A program made the translations under genes and the position numbers. Below are positions 8,257 to 18,746 of a stretch of DNA of 64,000 bases, piece by piece. Position 1 is the first letter of the stretch. Every line of letters starts with the position of its first letter. Source of the stretch: an uncultured Bartonella sp. (GTDB taxonomy: Bacteria; Pseudomonadota; Alphaproteobacteria; Rhizobiales; Rhizobiaceae); NCBI GenBank assembly GCA_946478665.1, contig CAMLCZ010000001.1, positions 310,001-374,000 on the forward strand, in the 5' to 3' direction. The notes below the pieces were generated by a model. It did not search any database. It saw nothing but the letters and a program-made list of their open reading frames with translations, and was not told the DNA's origin.

Positions 8257-8903
8257 ACGAATAGATTTTATATGCAGAAGTTCTCTAACCGATCATGACG
8301 TCCGGTTCAACCACGAATTATCATTGTTACCACAGATATTGACATGACACGCATATGAAAAAACGCGTTGTGCATTTTATTGGACATGAACGATGCAAGA
8401 AGCATTGGCACGCGAGACATTGCCCCCATAGCGCAAGATGTTTTAAAGGCTGCGCCGCAACAACTTAGCAATCCCAGTATTTTCTCGGCTGTTGCAGTGT
8501 TTTCTTGGCAACGGCACTGTTTTCCTAGCAATAGCAACGTTTTCCTACCAGCAATAGCGGTATTTTCCTAGAAATAACCGCGTTTCTAGAAATAAAAAAG
8601 CTTGTTTGCCAATAGTCGTGTTTTAAAGAATGAATGACAGCTATTAAATGATAAAAGTCTCGCTATTGCCGTTTGGTACATATGACGGCTGATTATATTT
8701 AAATATAAAGACCAATGAGCGGAATATGAAAATCGGCCGCGCACGAATATAAGTGGCAAGCGAATATCGGAGTCATACCGATAAAACGCCAGTTGAATAC
8801 CTTTGAGATCTAAAAAATTTCGGTACCAACCAGCGTCTGTTATATTCTTAAGTTATAAACTAACAGATTGAAAAATATGACAATTTCACTAGTTTACGAT
8901 CTA
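8257..8903. other. 647-bp non-coding, repeat-rich spacer
   Basis: Open frames here (for example 8368-8571 plus strand) lack a ribosome site and any family resemblance, and the longest runs through a 20-nt repeat array (8481-8583), so I treat them as spurious. The base composition is mixed, with short GC-rich islands near 8440-8460 and 8735-8745, as in decayed coding DNA, but I cannot name an ancestor. Confidence 0.5.
8481..8583 (+). repeat. Degenerate 20-nt tandem repeat, about five units
   Basis: Units beginning TTTCTCGGC, TTTCTTGGCA, TTTCCTAGCA and TTTCCTACCA start at exactly 8481, 8501, 8521 and 8541; a further TTTCCTAGAAATA starts at 8564. The consensus is roughly TTTCCTAGCAATAGCAACGT. 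Weaker units continue to about 8625. The period and the TTTCCTA-CA core are shared with the array at 26937-27235. Confidence 0.7.
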
Positions 8904-9287
8904 TTAGTGATTAAGCCGCTGCTTGGCCTCGTCAAGCTCCTTTTGAGCACGGTCCCGTTTTTTCGTTAATTTGTCTATTTTATCCTCGTTGCCATTAGCT
9001 TTTGCAGCATCCAAGTCAGATTGACGTTCTTCTAATTTTCTTTGTTTTTCCTCAACTTTTTGCTGATGCTGTGTATCTAACTTGGAATCGTCGCAATTCT
9101 TAGCTGTCGCATCAAGCGCTTTCTTTAGCCCATCAATTTCACCCGCATTATTGTTTTTAACGGCGTAATCGAGTTGCGTTTGGATATGTTGTATTTTGTC
9201 AGCACAGCTACTTTGGGCATATCCGGCAGACAAACACGGAACCGATAATACGCCGCATGCTAAAATTAATATTTTTTTACCAGTCAT
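8904..9287 (-). CDS. DUF1090 family periplasmic protein (YqjC-like)
   Basis: 127 residues from the ATG at 9287, which has AGAGG upstream. A signal peptide (MTGKKILILACGVLSVPCLS, cut near GYA) leads to a Lys/Glu-rich helical domain. The pattern SCADKIQHIQTQLDYA...NNAGEIDGLKKAL...NCDDSKL followed by EEKQRKLEERQSDLDAAKANG is that of DUF1090, known from E. coli YqjC. It is probably a periplasmic coiled coil held by a Cys-Cys pair. Function is unknown. It is a single-gene unit with a long repeat-rich spacer after it. Confidence 0.8.
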   Translation of the reverse strand: MTGKKILILACGVLSVPCLSAGYAQSSCADKIQHIQTQLDYAVKNNNAGEIDGLKKALDATAKNCDDSKLDTQHQQKVEEKQRKLEERQSDLDAAKANGNEDKIDKLTKKRDRAQKELDEAKQRLNH

Positions 9288-9495
9288 GACCTTAACCTCT
9301 ATAATCCTGATACAATTCAATAAAATAAAATCTCTATTCATGATATAGTTTCGTCAAATACATTTGGAAACAATCAACCATTAAGGCATAAGTGAATAAA
9401 AAGAGTAGCTTATAGTTTCTGTGATAAACAGAGTGTATAAGTCGCGTATCCATTTATAATGGAACATGAGCAGAGCATATAACCGGACTATTTTT

Positions 9496-10269
9496 ATGAT
9501 AAAATCGTTGAACCGCTTCCATTTTATATCGGCACAGACGCCGCAGGCATATATGTCTTTTCAAGCGTTAACGTCGCGTTATGGACAATCAACAATTGAA
9601 GATGCCGATGTCATTGTTGCACTTGGCGGTGACGGAACAATGCTGGAAGTTTTACGTAACAATATGAATTCCGGTAAACCTATTTACGGTATGAACCGCG
9701 GTTCTGTTGGCTTTCTCATGAATGAATACCACTTAGGAAAACTTCCAGAACGTATTGCAAAAGCCCATAAGGAAGAAATCAGCCCTTTACGTATGATAGC
9801 GGATTCAACCGTTGAAGGACATGTAGAAGCATTGGCTATCAACGAAGTGTCGCTTTTCCGCCAATCGTATCAAGCGGCAAAAATTAGAATCAGCATTGAT
9901 GATAAGGTTAGAATGGAAGAACTATGCTGTGATGGTGTTATGGTGGCTACCCCCGCAGGTTCCACAGCGTATAATCTGTCAGCACAAGGGCCTATTCTTC
10001 CGCTTTTAGCACCACTTTTGGCATTAACACCGGTAAGCCCGTTCCGCCCTAGAAGATGGCATGGCGCATTATTACCAAATACTGTCACGGTGCATTTTAG
10101 TATGTTGGAATTGGACAAACGCCCCGTGAATGCCGCCGCAGATAATGTTGAAGTAAAATCCGTGCGCAGCGTACAAGTCTCATCGGCAACCGATGTGAAA
10201 GCTTCTATTTTATTTGACCCAAATCATTCATGGGATGAAAGAATTTTGTCGGAACAATTTCGATATTAA
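9496..10269 (+). CDS. nadK: NAD kinase
   Basis: 257 residues from the ATG at 9496, chosen because the product then starts like rhizobial NadK (MIKSLNRFHFISAQTPQA) and has GGA 8 bases upstream; an in-frame ATG at 9466 has a poorer site. It phosphorylates NAD to NADP with ATP. Visible motifs are VALGGDGTMLE (the GGDG nucleotide loop), the NEVSLFR segment and TPAGSTAYNLSAQGPILPL. It is a single-gene unit between the DUF1090 gene (divergent) and rhlE. No terminator is evident before rhlE. Confidence 0.92.
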   Translation: MIKSLNRFHFISAQTPQAYMSFQALTSRYGQSTIEDADVIVALGGDGTMLEVLRNNMNSGKPIYGMNRGSVGFLMNEYHLGKLPERIAKAHKEEISPLRMIADSTVEGHVEALAINEVSLFRQSYQAAKIRISIDDKVRMEELCCDGVMVATPAGSTAYNLSAQGPILPLLAPLLALTPVSPFRPRRWHGALLPNTVTVHFSMLELDKRPVNAAADNVEVKSVRSVQVSSATDVKASILFDPNHSWDERILSEQFRY

Positions 10270-10416
10270 AAAGAATATTACGGTTAATGCTTCATAATTC
10301 ATTGGTTTTTGTTGACTTTTTTCTTAATGCACCTTAACGCGTTTTTAAAACGGTAAGATTAGCTAATTTTCCCAGCAACGTTCCAGCTCGGGCAGCTAGG
10401 GTTTAATAGAGAAAGA

Positions 10417-11883
10417 GTGATACCGCCTTTGACCAGTTTCGATGACTTGGGCCTTTCAGATAAGGTTCTCAAAGCAGTTAATTCCGTTGGATATAAGGAA
10501 CCTACCCCGATACAGGCTGGGGCAATCCCTCATGTCCTAAAAAGGCAAGATGTATTGGGTATTGCGCAAACAGGCACTGGCAAAACAGCCTCATTTGTTT
10601 TGCCAATGCTAACCATGCTTGAAAAAGGGCGTGCACGGGCAAGAATGCCGAGAACCCTTATCCTTGAGCCTACACGCGAACTTGCTGCACAGGTTGAAGA
10701 AAACTTTGACCAATATGGTGTCAACCATCGTTTGAATGTCGCTTTGCTCATTGGCGGTGTTTCCTTTGATGAACAGGATCGCAAGCTTGGTCGTGGTGCC
10801 GATGTGTTAATTGCGACACCAGGCAGATTGCTCGACCATTTTGAAAGAGGAAAGCTTCTATTAACCGGCGTCGAGATTTTGGTCATTGATGAAGCGGATC
10901 GTATGCTCGACATGGGATTTATCCCTGATATTGAACGTATTTGTAAGCTTATTCCTTTCACACGCCAAACCCTGTTCTTTTCTGCGACAATGGCGCCAGA
11001 AATTACCAAATTAACAGAGCAGTTTCTGCATTCGCCAGTAAGGGTGGAAATTGCCAAAGCTTCTTCTACAGCAACAACAATTACGCAAAAGCTGGTCGCG
11101 TCTCGCAGCAAACCGTGGGAAAAGCGTGCAGTTCTTCGTGATTTGATTAAAACAGAAGGCGACGAACTTAAAAACGCGATTATCTTTTGCAATCGTAAAA
11201 AAGATATATCCGAGCTTTTCCGTTCGCTGGAAAGACATGAATTCAGTGTTGGTGCCCTGCATGGGGATATGGATCAACGTTCGCGTATGACGATGTTATC
11301 CAATTTTAAGGATGGCAAATTAAAACTGCTTGTTGCTTCCGATGTTGCGGCACGTGGTTTGGATATTCCTGATGTGAGCCACGTATTTAATTATGATGTG
11401 CCAACACATGCCGAAGATTATGTGCATCGCATTGGCCGTACAGGCCGTGCTGGCCGCTTAGGCAAAGCCTTTACAATTGTCACCAAAGCAGACAAGAAAT
11501 ATGTCGAAGCCATTGAAAAAATGAGCAATCAGACGATTGAATGGGTAAATGGTGATCTTGCCTCATTAGAAAAAGCTGCAACCTCGTCTGACGATAATGG
11601 TGCGCTTGATAAGACAAATGAGGAAAAACCAAAAAAGAAGACAAAGCGTACACAAACACGTACCGAAAAGGTTGAGAGTCCGGAAAGCAAACCTGCTCAA
11701 TTAGAGACGAAACAGGCGAAAACAACGGCGGATAAAACGGACAGTAAAAATGTGGTTCCCGAGAAAACCGTTGTTAGAAAAGAAGCCGCGAAAAATCCAC
11801 GTAAATATGAAAAAGAGCCCCCTTCTCCGAAGGGATTTGGCGACGATATACCAGCATTTATGTTGATAAATACCCGACCTTAG
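10417..11883 (+). CDS. rhlE: DEAD-box ATP-dependent RNA helicase, RhlE type
   Basis: The 488-residue protein carries all DEAD-box motifs in order: YKEPTPIQ (Q motif), AQTGTGKT (I), PTRELAAQ (Ia), TPGRLLDH (Ib), VIDEADRMLDMGF (II), SATM (III), IIFCNRKKDISELF (IV), SDVAARGLDIPDVSHVFNYD (V) and HRIGRTGRAG (VI). Residues from about 395 on form a low-complexity Lys/Glu/Thr-rich basic tail typical of RhlE for RNA binding. It remodels structured RNA in ribosome assembly and mRNA decay, often in the cold. The start is a GTG after GAGAAAG; a TTG four codons on is an alternative. A strong terminator follows at 11914-11957. Confidence 0.92.
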   Translation: MIPPLTSFDDLGLSDKVLKAVNSVGYKEPTPIQAGAIPHVLKRQDVLGIAQTGTGKTASFVLPMLTMLEKGRARARMPRTLILEPTRELAAQVEENFDQYGVNHRLNVALLIGGVSFDEQDRKLGRGADVLIATPGRLLDHFERGKLLLTGVEILVIDEADRMLDMGFIPDIERICKLIPFTRQTLFFSATMAPEITKLTEQFLHSPVRVEIAKASSTATTITQKLVASRSKPWEKRAVLRDLIKTEGDELKNAIIFCNRKKDISELFRSLERHEFSVGALHGDMDQRSRMTMLSNFKDGKLKLLVASDVAARGLDIPDVSHVFNYDVPTHAEDYVHRIGRTGRAGRLGKAFTIVTKADKKYVEAIEKMSNQTIEWVNGDLASLEKAATSSDDNGALDKTNEEKPKKKTKRTQTRTEKVESPESKPAQLETKQAKTTADKTDSKNVVPEKTVVRKEAAKNPRKYEKEPPSPKGFGDDIPAFMLINTRP

Positions 11884-11913
11884 ATTTCTGGATTTTAAAA
11901 AATATTCAAAAAC

Positions 11914-11957
11914 ATATTGGCTATAAATTATGATTTATAGCCAATATATAACGTTTT
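11914..11957 (+). terminator. Terminator of rhlE
   Basis: A perfect 15-bp stem (11914-11928 with 11933-11947) around a 4-nt loop is followed, after ATAACG, by TTTTTATTTT. It sits 30 bp after the rhlE stop. Confidence 0.8.
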
Positions 11958-11989
11958 TATTTTCAATATATCATTCGTGACAAACAAAA

Positions 11990-12027
11990 ATAGATGCCGC
12001 TGGTGATAGCGACATCTATGATTTTTT
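11990..12027. terminator. Bidirectional terminator between rhlE and gltX paralogue
   Basis: A stem of 11 bp with one mismatch (11990-12001 with 12008-12019) is followed on the plus strand by GATTTTTT and on the minus strand by TTTTTGTTTG. It should stop the nadE-gltX operon reading leftwards and back up the rhlE terminator. Confidence 0.7.
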
Positions 12028-12064
12028 GCATGATTGTTTGTTTTTAGTCAGATTTTATACGCGT

Positions 12065-13435
12065 TTATGCTTTTAAACGACTCATTACTTTATCCCGACC
12101 AATAAGTGGCAACATAGCCGCCATTTCGGGACCATGATCCAAACCTGTGAGTGCCTGCCGAAGAGGTAAAAATAAAGCTTTCCCCTTACGGTTTGTTTTT
12201 TCCTTAAGCACTGTTGTCCAAGTTTTCCAGCTATCTTCCGTTAAATCACCTTCCGGCAAATAAGATGAAGCAGAATGGACATAATCAAGATCGTCTGCAG
12301 CAACCGTGCTTTTGATGTTGTCATTCACAATAACATCCCACCACTGTTTTGCGTCTCTCAATTTTTCGATATTACCGCGCACTGCATACCAGAATGGCGA
12401 GGCATTTTTGCCACTAATACCCATTTCTTCTAGCCGTTTGGCAACCTGTTCATAGTCCAAGAACTGAACAATATGACGGTTAAGCGTCAACAAATCTGCT
12501 GGATCAAACTTGGCAGAAGATTTGGACGTTGCTGTCAAATCAAAATGCTGCAACAAAGTTTGTTGATCTGCGCAAGCTTGAACATTTTCAGACGTACCAA
12601 TGAGAACCGCAAGAGATTCTACCGCCATTGGCTCAAATCCCTCTTCGCGCAGCGAACGGACAGAAAGGTCACCTTTACGCTTCGACAAGCCTTCGCCTGA
12701 TATGGTGGTCAACAAATTGATATGGCCGAATATAGGTGCTTTTGCGCCTAACGCTTCAAAGATCGCTATTTGCACACCAGTATTGGTAACATGGTCGTCA
12801 CCGCGAATAATGTGCGTAATTCCCATATCAATATCATCAACAACAGATGGCAATGTGTATAAATAGCTGCCGTCTTCACGAATAAGAACTGGATCGGACA
12901 TTGATGCCAGATCAATTGTTTGCGGTCCACGCACGGCATCATCCCAATGCACTTCAGTCCTTGTTGTTTTTAATGGGTCAGCTTGGAAATTCGGCAATAG
13001 AAAACGCCAATGTGGCTTACGTCCTTCTGCCTCAAAGGCTTGAATTTCTTCTGGTTTGAGTTTTAGCGCTTCACGTCCGTAAACTGGCGGAAGCTTACGA
13101 GACAAACGTATTTTACGTCTTCTTTCCAGCTCCTCCGACGTTTCATAGCACGGATAAAGCAGACCTTTGGCCTTTAATGTTTCAACAATCTCATTGTAAC
13201 GGTCAAAACGCTTCGATTGATAGTAAATTTCGTCTGGCTTGATACCTAGCCAATCAAGATCAACACCAATGCCATCAATATATTCCTGCTTGGAACGCTC
13301 AAGATCAGTATCATCAAACCGCAAAACATATTTGCCCTTGTTGGCCAATGCAAAAAGCCAATTGAAAAGTGCAATTCTTGTATTACCAATATGGATGAAG
13401 CCTGTTGGTGAAGGGGCAAAACGAACTTTTATCAT
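12065..13435 (-). CDS. gltX: Glutamyl-tRNA synthetase, second copy
   Basis: 456 residues starting [20 protein letters not shown], the class I HIGH-region signature of GluRS; the second signature is GLSKRKGD instead of the common KLSKRHG. It also has [22 protein letters not shown]. Alphaproteobacteria usually carry two GluRS proteins with different tRNA preferences (one charging tRNA-Glu, one able to charge tRNA-Gln for amidation); which role this one has cannot be read here. The ATG at 13435 is preferred to an upstream TTG. It begins 9 bp after the nadE stop, so the two are co-transcribed. Confidence 0.93.
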   Translation of the reverse strand: MIKVRFAPSPTGFIHIGNTRIALFNWLFALANKGKYVLRFDDTDLERSKQEYIDGIGVDLDWLGIKPDEIYYQSKRFDRYNEIVETLKAKGLLYPCYETSEELERRRKIRLSRKLPPVYGREALKLKPEEIQAFEAEGRKPHWRFLLPNFQADPLKTTRTEVHWDDAVRGPQTIDLASMSDPVLIREDGSYLYTLPSVVDDIDMGITHIIRGDDHVTNTGVQIAIFEALGAKAPIFGHINLLTTISGEGLSKRKGDLSVRSLREEGFEPMAVESLAVLIGTSENVQACADQQTLLQHFDLTATSKSSAKFDPADLLTLNRHIVQFLDYEQVAKRLEEMGISGKNASPFWYAVRGNIEKLRDAKQWWDVIVNDNIKSTVAADDLDYVHSASSYLPEGDLTEDSWKTWTTVLKEKTNRKGKALFLPLRQALTGLDHGPEMAAMLPLIGRDKVMSRLKA

Positions 13436-13443
13436 CAAAACAC

Positions 13444-15126
13444 TCAATTCTTATCGCGAAAACGATTTGTAATAGGATAGCGGCGATCACGGCCAAAGTT
13501 TTTGTGACTGATTTTTACACCAGGTGCCGATTGACGTCTTTTATACTCGGAACGGTAAAGAAGTTGCTCAACTCTTTCCACTGTATCACGCGCATATCCC
13601 TTTTGGACAATATCGTTGATACTCATTTCATCTTCCACCAAGCCTTGCAAGATACCGTCCAATATCGGGTAAGGCGGTAGTGTATCCTCATCCTTTTGAT
13701 TATCACGCAATTCGGCGGAAGGCGCCTTATCAATTATATTTTGCGGAATAACCGATTTATGAGGTGCCAAACTGTTAATCGGAATATTTTTGTTACGCCA
13801 GTTGGAAAGTGCATAAACTTGCATTTTATAAAGGTCTTTTATGGGATTAAACCCACCATTCATATCGCCATAGAGTGTCGCGTAGCCAACAGACATTTCT
13901 GATTTATTACCGGTTGTCACGACCATGGAACCAAATTTGTTGGAAATCGCCATTAAAATTGTGCCACGAGACCGGCTTTGCAAATTTTCTTCTGTAATAC
14001 CAGATTCGGTTCCTGCAAATATCGCGGCCAATGCGCGTTGAAAACCTTCTACGGGTTCAAAGATGGGTACTGTTTCGTAATGGCAACCCAATTTTTCTGC
14101 ACAATCTTCTGCGTCCTTGATAGATTCGGAAGATGTATATCGGTAAGGCAACATAACCGCCCGCACGCGCTCAGCCCCCAAAGCATCAGCAGCAATTGCC
14201 GCACAAAGCGCAGAATCAATGCCGCCTGAAAGACCTATAACAACATCTTTAAACTGATTTTTATTGACGTAGTCGCCAAATCCTAGCACACAGGCTTGAT
14301 AATCTGCGGCATCACCATGCAAAATATTTTCCTTAGGTCCTGACTGACAGTGCCACTGACCATTGCTTTTTTGCCAATGGCTTAATGCAAATTGGCTGTC
14401 AAAATGTTTCATTTGAAAAGCTAAGGAACAATCAGCATTCAATGCAAATGAACCACCATCAAAAACCAACTCATCTTGCCCCCCAATCTGATTGATATAA
14501 ATCACCGGCAGACCAGAATTTTTGACCTGTGATTGAACAACCTTAACGCGCTGCTCATATTTATTGCGACTATATGGAGATCCGTTGGGAACCAGGATGA
14601 TTTCCGCCCCCTGCCGTTCAAGGTCAGCACATAGGTGATGATTATTCCAGATATCTTCACAAATCGGCAAACCTATCTTCAACCCACGAAAGACAATGGG
14701 AGCCGGACTTTCACCACTTGTAAAAACACGTTTTTCATCAAATTCACTATAATTCGGCAAATCATATTTTTTGACTTCTGCAACGATTTTTCCATCGTCC
14801 AGCACCACAGCCATATTATAGATTTTTGAATCGCGGCGAAGAGGACAACCAATAATAATACCGGCACCATCAACCGTTGCTGATGCGAGCTTTTCGATTG
14901 CCGTTTGACACGCATCGGTGAAAGCTTTTTTCAGCACCAGATCTTCTGGCGGATAGCCGCTCATAAAAAGCTCTGTAAACAGAACAAGATCCGCGCCGGC
15001 CTGTGTCGCATCTTTATGCGCTTTTAGTGCCAGTGCTACATTGCCTTCAATATCTCCAACAATAGGGTTTAGCTGCGCTAAAGCTATCGTTAAGTCGTTT
15101 GTTATGAGCTTCTTTGTCATAAGCAT
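13444..15126 (-). CDS. nadE: Glutamine-dependent NAD+ synthetase
   Basis: The 560-residue enzyme makes NAD from nicotinate adenine dinucleotide, using glutamine. The N-terminal nitrilase-like glutaminase domain (about 1-270) shows [13 protein letters not shown] (Glu), [14 protein letters not shown] (Lys) and PICEDIWN (nucleophilic Cys). The C-terminal synthetase domain (about 290-560) shows [22 protein letters not shown], the ATP pyrophosphatase loop, and [12 protein letters not shown]. Length is as usual for the two-domain form. It leads an operon with the second gltX. Together with nadK at 9.5 kb it covers the last steps of NAD(P) synthesis. Confidence 0.95.
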   Translation of the reverse strand: MLMTKKLITNDLTIALAQLNPIVGDIEGNVALALKAHKDATQAGADLVLFTELFMSGYPPEDLVLKKAFTDACQTAIEKLASATVDGAGIIIGCPLRRDSKIYNMAVVLDDGKIVAEVKKYDLPNYSEFDEKRVFTSGESPAPIVFRGLKIGLPICEDIWNNHHLCADLERQGAEIILVPNGSPYSRNKYEQRVKVVQSQVKNSGLPVIYINQIGGQDELVFDGGSFALNADCSLAFQMKHFDSQFALSHWQKSNGQWHCQSGPKENILHGDAADYQACVLGFGDYVNKNQFKDVVIGLSGGIDSALCAAIAADALGAERVRAVMLPYRYTSSESIKDAEDCAEKLGCHYETVPIFEPVEGFQRALAAIFAGTESGITEENLQSRSRGTILMAISNKFGSMVVTTGNKSEMSVGYATLYGDMNGGFNPIKDLYKMQVYALSNWRNKNIPINSLAPHKSVIPQNIIDKAPSAELRDNQKDEDTLPPYPILDGILQGLVEDEMSINDIVQKGYARDTVERVEQLLYRSEYKRRQSAPGVKISHKNFGRDRRYPITNRFRDKN

Positions 15127-15164
15127 GATTTAACCTGTCATCATCTTTGTTGCAACGACATAAA

Positions 15165-15518
15165 TTACATGAAAAATAAGCTTTTTATGACTATCCAACT
15201 CCATATGGCAAAGGCGAGCACAATAGCAAGTAGGACTGCAAGAGAACCGGCATCTTTTGCAATTTTTATATCCTCGCGATAGTCGCGTGTTTGTGCATTA
15301 CAACATGCTTCTATCGCGGTGTTGATAATTTCGATAATAAGCACAAACAAAATTGCGCCAACCAGCAGCAGAAATTCGCCAAATCCTTTCGCAAAAAAAA
15401 TTGCGAAAGGAATTGATAGAACCAGCACGATTGCTTCCTGCAACACCGCCTTTTCATGACGCAACAGATAATTCAACGCATGCATGGAATTTAAAAATGC
15501 GTTGAAGACTCTTTTCAT
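15165..15518 (-). CDS. dgkA: Diacylglycerol kinase
   Basis: The 117-residue inner-membrane protein has the DgkA plan: an amphipathic N-terminus with HALNYLLRHEKAVLQE (family Glu), then three membrane helices. The second is followed by the catalytic signature EIINTAIEACCN and KIAKDAGSLAVLLA. It phosphorylates diacylglycerol from membrane-derived glycan synthesis to phosphatidic acid. It is 38 bp upstream of nadE on the same strand and so may lead that operon. Confidence 0.92.
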   Translation of the reverse strand: MKRVFNAFLNSMHALNYLLRHEKAVLQEAIVLVLSIPFAIFFAKGFGEFLLLVGAILFVLIIEIINTAIEACCNAQTRDYREDIKIAKDAGSLAVLLAIVLAFAIWSWIVIKSLFFM

Positions 15519-15564
15519 AATGTTTCACCCAAAAATTATCAATTAGCTGGCAATACTCATGAAC

Positions 15565-15630
15565 AGTGATGCAAATTAATAGCGGTGCCAATTAACAGGC
15601 GATGCCAATTGGCAGGTCATGCCAACTGGC
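15565..15630 (+). repeat. Degenerate 16-17 nt tandem repeat, four units
   Basis: Units AGTGATGCAAATTAAT, AGCGGTGCCAATTAAC, AGGCGATGCCAATTGGC and AGGTCATGCCAACTGGC follow each other from 15565 to 15630, with a decayed fifth unit (GGTCAATGATTG) after. The array fills the spacer between the dgkA start and the aroG stop. The last two units contain CCAATTGG- or CCAACTGG-like near-palindromes. Confidence 0.7.
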
Positions 15631-15646
15631 GGTCAATGATTGAAAA

Positions 15647-17026
15647 TTATTTCGAAACCTTTGCGTTATTGGCATCAGAATCACGATCTTTCTTCAATAA
15701 TTCTGCGACCAAAAAAGCCAATTCCAATGCCTGATCGGCATTCAAACGAGGGTCACAATGCGTATGATAGCGGTCGGAGAGATCTTCTGCAGAAATTGCA
15801 TGAGCACCACCTGTACACTCAGTGACATCGCGCCCGGTCATTTCAATGTGAATACCACCAGGATAGGTTCCTTCCGCATGGTGAACTTCAAAAAACTGCT
15901 CAACCTCTTTTAAGACCTTTTCAAAAGGACGCGTCTTGTAGCCATTGGCTGTAATCGTGTTGCCATGCATCGGATCACAGGACCAAACAACTTTCTTGCC
16001 TTCACGCTCAACAGCACGAATAAGTGCCGGTAAGTGTTCTGCCACTTTATCGCAACCAAAACGGGCTATCAGAGTCAATCTTCCAGCTTCATTTTCAGGG
16101 TTCAGCAGATCAATCAACCTTATCAGCTCTTCAGGATCCAATGAAGGACCACATTTCAAACCAATCGGGTTTTTGATGCCACGACAATATTCCACATGGG
16201 CATGGTCTGGCTGTCTTGTGCGATCACCAATCCACAGCATATGACCAGAGGTTGCATACCAGTCACCAGAAGTTGAATCAACACGTGTCAATGCTTCTTC
16301 ATAACCTAAAAGAAGTGCTTCATGACTGGTGTAAAAAGATGTTTCACGCAAAGATGGATTTGTTTTTGCTGTTATGCCAATTGCGCGCATAAAATCCAAT
16401 GTTTCAGAAATGCGCTTCGCAAGAGAAATATATCTTTCACCTTGTGGGCTATTGGCGATAAAGCCCAGCATCCATTTATTAACATTATCTAGATTGGCGT
16501 AACCACCTTGCGCAAAAGCACGTAGCAAATTCAATGTAGCCGCAGATTGACGATATACCATCGACATACGGCGTGGGTCAGGAATACGTGCTTCTTCCGT
16601 AAACTCGATACCATTGATGATATCACCACGATAGGATGGTAGCTCGATACCATTTTTGGTTTCGGTGTCAGAAGAGCGCGGCTTGGCAAATTGGCCTGCA
16701 ATACGCCCAACTTTTACCACTGGCTTTGATGCACCAAATGTCAAAGCAATTGCCATTTGTAGAAAAACACGGAAGAAGTCGCGGATATTATCCGCTTCAT
16801 GTTCAGCGAAGCTTTCCGCGCAATCGCCGCCTTGCAACAAAAATGCCTTGCCTTCTGCAACAGCCGCCAATTCTTGTTTGAGTTCTCTCGCCTCACCTGC
16901 AAAGACCAGTGGCGGAAAGCGGCGTAATTGACCTTCCACATTTTCCAAAACGGATAAATCCGGATAAGTCGGCACCTGCTTAATTGGCTTTGATCTCCAC
17001 GATTCCGGCGTCCAATCTTTATTCAT
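15647..17026 (-). CDS. aroG: 3-deoxy-7-phosphoheptulonate synthase, class II
   Basis: 459 residues from the second of two adjacent ATGs (17029 and 17026), giving [17 protein letters not shown] like plant-type/rhizobial enzymes; GTGGA lies 6 bases upstream. It condenses phosphoenolpyruvate and erythrose 4-phosphate, the first shikimate-pathway step. Class II signatures are [25 protein letters not shown], the [15 protein letters not shown] helix, [19 protein letters not shown] and [10 protein letters not shown]. No leader peptide rich in aromatic codons is seen upstream. Confidence 0.95.
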   Translation of the reverse strand: MNKDWTPESWRSKPIKQVPTYPDLSVLENVEGQLRRFPPLVFAGEARELKQELAAVAEGKAFLLQGGDCAESFAEHEADNIRDFFRVFLQMAIALTFGASKPVVKVGRIAGQFAKPRSSDTETKNGIELPSYRGDIINGIEFTEEARIPDPRRMSMVYRQSAATLNLLRAFAQGGYANLDNVNKWMLGFIANSPQGERYISLAKRISETLDFMRAIGITAKTNPSLRETSFYTSHEALLLGYEEALTRVDSTSGDWYATSGHMLWIGDRTRQPDHAHVEYCRGIKNPIGLKCGPSLDPEELIRLIDLLNPENEAGRLTLIARFGCDKVAEHLPALIRAVEREGKKVVWSCDPMHGNTITANGYKTRPFEKVLKEVEQFFEVHHAEGTYPGGIHIEMTGRDVTECTGGAHAISAEDLSDRYHTHCDPRLNADQALELAFLVAELLKKDRDSDANNAKVSK

Positions 17027-17231
17027 CATATTTCCACTCTCTAAAACAACAAAGCCATTAAACAAATTGTCATACTGCTATGCTAAAAAGCAAAAGAACC
17101 ATTATAAAATCAGCTTTACAGTATTTGACAGAATAACAAAGTTATATTTGATATTGCTACCCAATTTATGCCTATTTCAGCCATTTATAACGTAAAAAAC
17201 ATCGTCTTGCCATAAGTTAGACCAGTTTATC

Positions 17232-18620
17232 TTACGCCACCCGTTCACCGTTTTTATAAACATAGCTTGGTTTATACATTGTCACCAATTCTTCTGATGC
17301 TGATGGATGCAATGCCATCGTTGCATCAAAAACATCTTTGGTGAGCTTGCCTTTAAGTATAACCCCAAGCAACTGAGCCATTTCACCGGCATCTGCCCCC
17401 AGAATATGAGCGCCAACAACAATGCGGGTGCCTCCGTCGACGATCAACTTTGTCAGCATTTTTTCGCTGCTACCAGACAAAGTATTACGCATTGGACGGA
17501 ACAAAGCACGGTAAACCTCAACCTTCTCATACTTTTTCACCGCTTCTTCCTCGGTTAACCCAACTGTTCCGATTTCCGGCTGAGAAAACACGGCAGTGGC
17601 GATCAAATCATGATCGGGGACTGTTGGATTGTTATGGAAAGCTGTTTGTATAAAACACATTGCTTCATGTATGGCGACTGGTGTTAGCTGCACCCTATCG
17701 GTGACATCGCCAACTGCCCATATATTGCTTGCCGAAGTTGTCATATATTTATCGACAATAATAGCGCCTTTGTCGTCACACTTTACGCCGGCCTTATCAA
17801 GTCCAAGGCCTTGTGTATTGGGTAAGCGCCCCATTGCCAACATAACTTGCCCAGCATTCAACTTTTCGCCGTTGGACAAAGTGACAGACAATGCATTATC
17901 CGATTTTTCCACCTTAGAAATCGTTGTGCCGTAAACAATACGAATACCTTTGGCAATCATCGCATCATTAAGGATTTGACGTAAATCATTGTCAAACTTA
18001 CGCAATATGAGATCGCCACGATAAACGAGGGTTGTTTCGACGCCTAAACCATGGAATATATTGGCAAATTCTACAGCAATATAACCGCCACCAGAAATGA
18101 CAATTGATTTCGGCAGATGTTCAAGGTCGAAAGCCTCATTAGAACTTATGCATAATTCATGACCAATGATTTCAGGGTGCGTTGAAACATGACCACCTGT
18201 GGCTATCAGAATTTTCTCGGCGGTAACTTTTTTGCCAGAGGACTTCAACTCCAGCGTATGCGAGTCGATGAAAACGGCTTTTTCCTGAAAAATAGTGACA
18301 TGGTTGTTATCAAGTCCTTGTCGATAAAGGCCTTCCAACCGAGCAATCTCTTTATTCTTTGCCGCAACAAGCTTTGACCAGTCAAACTGATAATCGCTGA
18401 CAGTCCAACCAAAGCCTTTGCTTTCTTCAAATTCTTGGCCGTAATGGGAAGCGTAAACGAATAGCTTTTTAGGCACACAACCGCGAATAACGCAGGTGCC
18501 ACCCATACGATATTCTTCTGCGACAGCCACACGTTTACCGAGCGCCCCAGCCAAGCGGGCAGCGCGCACGCCACCAGAGCCGCCACCAATTACAAACAAA
18601 TCAAAATCAAAAGATGACAC
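17232..18620 (-). CDS. gor: Glutathione-disulfide reductase
   Basis: 462 residues from a GTG at 18620, chosen because AAGGAG lies 6 bases upstream and homologues start at this point (SSFDFDLFVIGGGSGG); the longer frame to an ATG at 18656 has no ribosome site. It reduces glutathione disulfide with NADPH and FAD. It shows the FAD loop IGGGSGGVRAAR, the redox disulfide GGTCVIRGCVPKK, the NADPH loop SGGGYIAVEFA, and the dimer-interface HPSASEE with the catalytic His. Cytosolic. It is followed on the same strand by nothing closer than aroG, 205 bp on. Confidence 0.94.
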   Translation of the reverse strand: MSSFDFDLFVIGGGSGGVRAARLAGALGKRVAVAEEYRMGGTCVIRGCVPKKLFVYASHYGQEFEESKGFGWTVSDYQFDWSKLVAAKNKEIARLEGLYRQGLDNNHVTIFQEKAVFIDSHTLELKSSGKKVTAEKILIATGGHVSTHPEIIGHELCISSNEAFDLEHLPKSIVISGGGYIAVEFANIFHGLGVETTLVYRGDLILRKFDNDLRQILNDAMIAKGIRIVYGTTISKVEKSDNALSVTLSNGEKLNAGQVMLAMGRLPNTQGLGLDKAGVKCDDKGAIIVDKYMTTSASNIWAVGDVTDRVQLTPVAIHEAMCFIQTAFHNNPTVPDHDLIATAVFSQPEIGTVGLTEEEAVKKYEKVEVYRALFRPMRNTLSGSSEKMLTKLIVDGGTRIVVGAHILGADAGEMAQLLGVILKGKLTKDVFDATMALHPSASEELVTMYKPSYVYKNGERVA

Positions 18621-18746
18621 TTCAGGCTCCTTCGCAACTGTAATCAAACTCTCCATATGGGATAAATGAGCATGATATTAAAGTTTCTACCACCCCTATT
18701 TTTACAAAAATTTATGATCGTTGGTTATATGGGGAGCAAAACGAAA

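Noticed and set aside
8368-8571. 67-codon plus-strand ORF in the tRNA-Arg/DUF1090 spacer
   Set aside because: Runs through the 20-nt repeat array, has no ribosome site and no recognisable family.
10530-11192. 220-codon minus-strand ORF inside rhlE
   Set aside because: Shadow of the DEAD-box gene: the rhlE frame has all motifs, and the antisense product resembles nothing.
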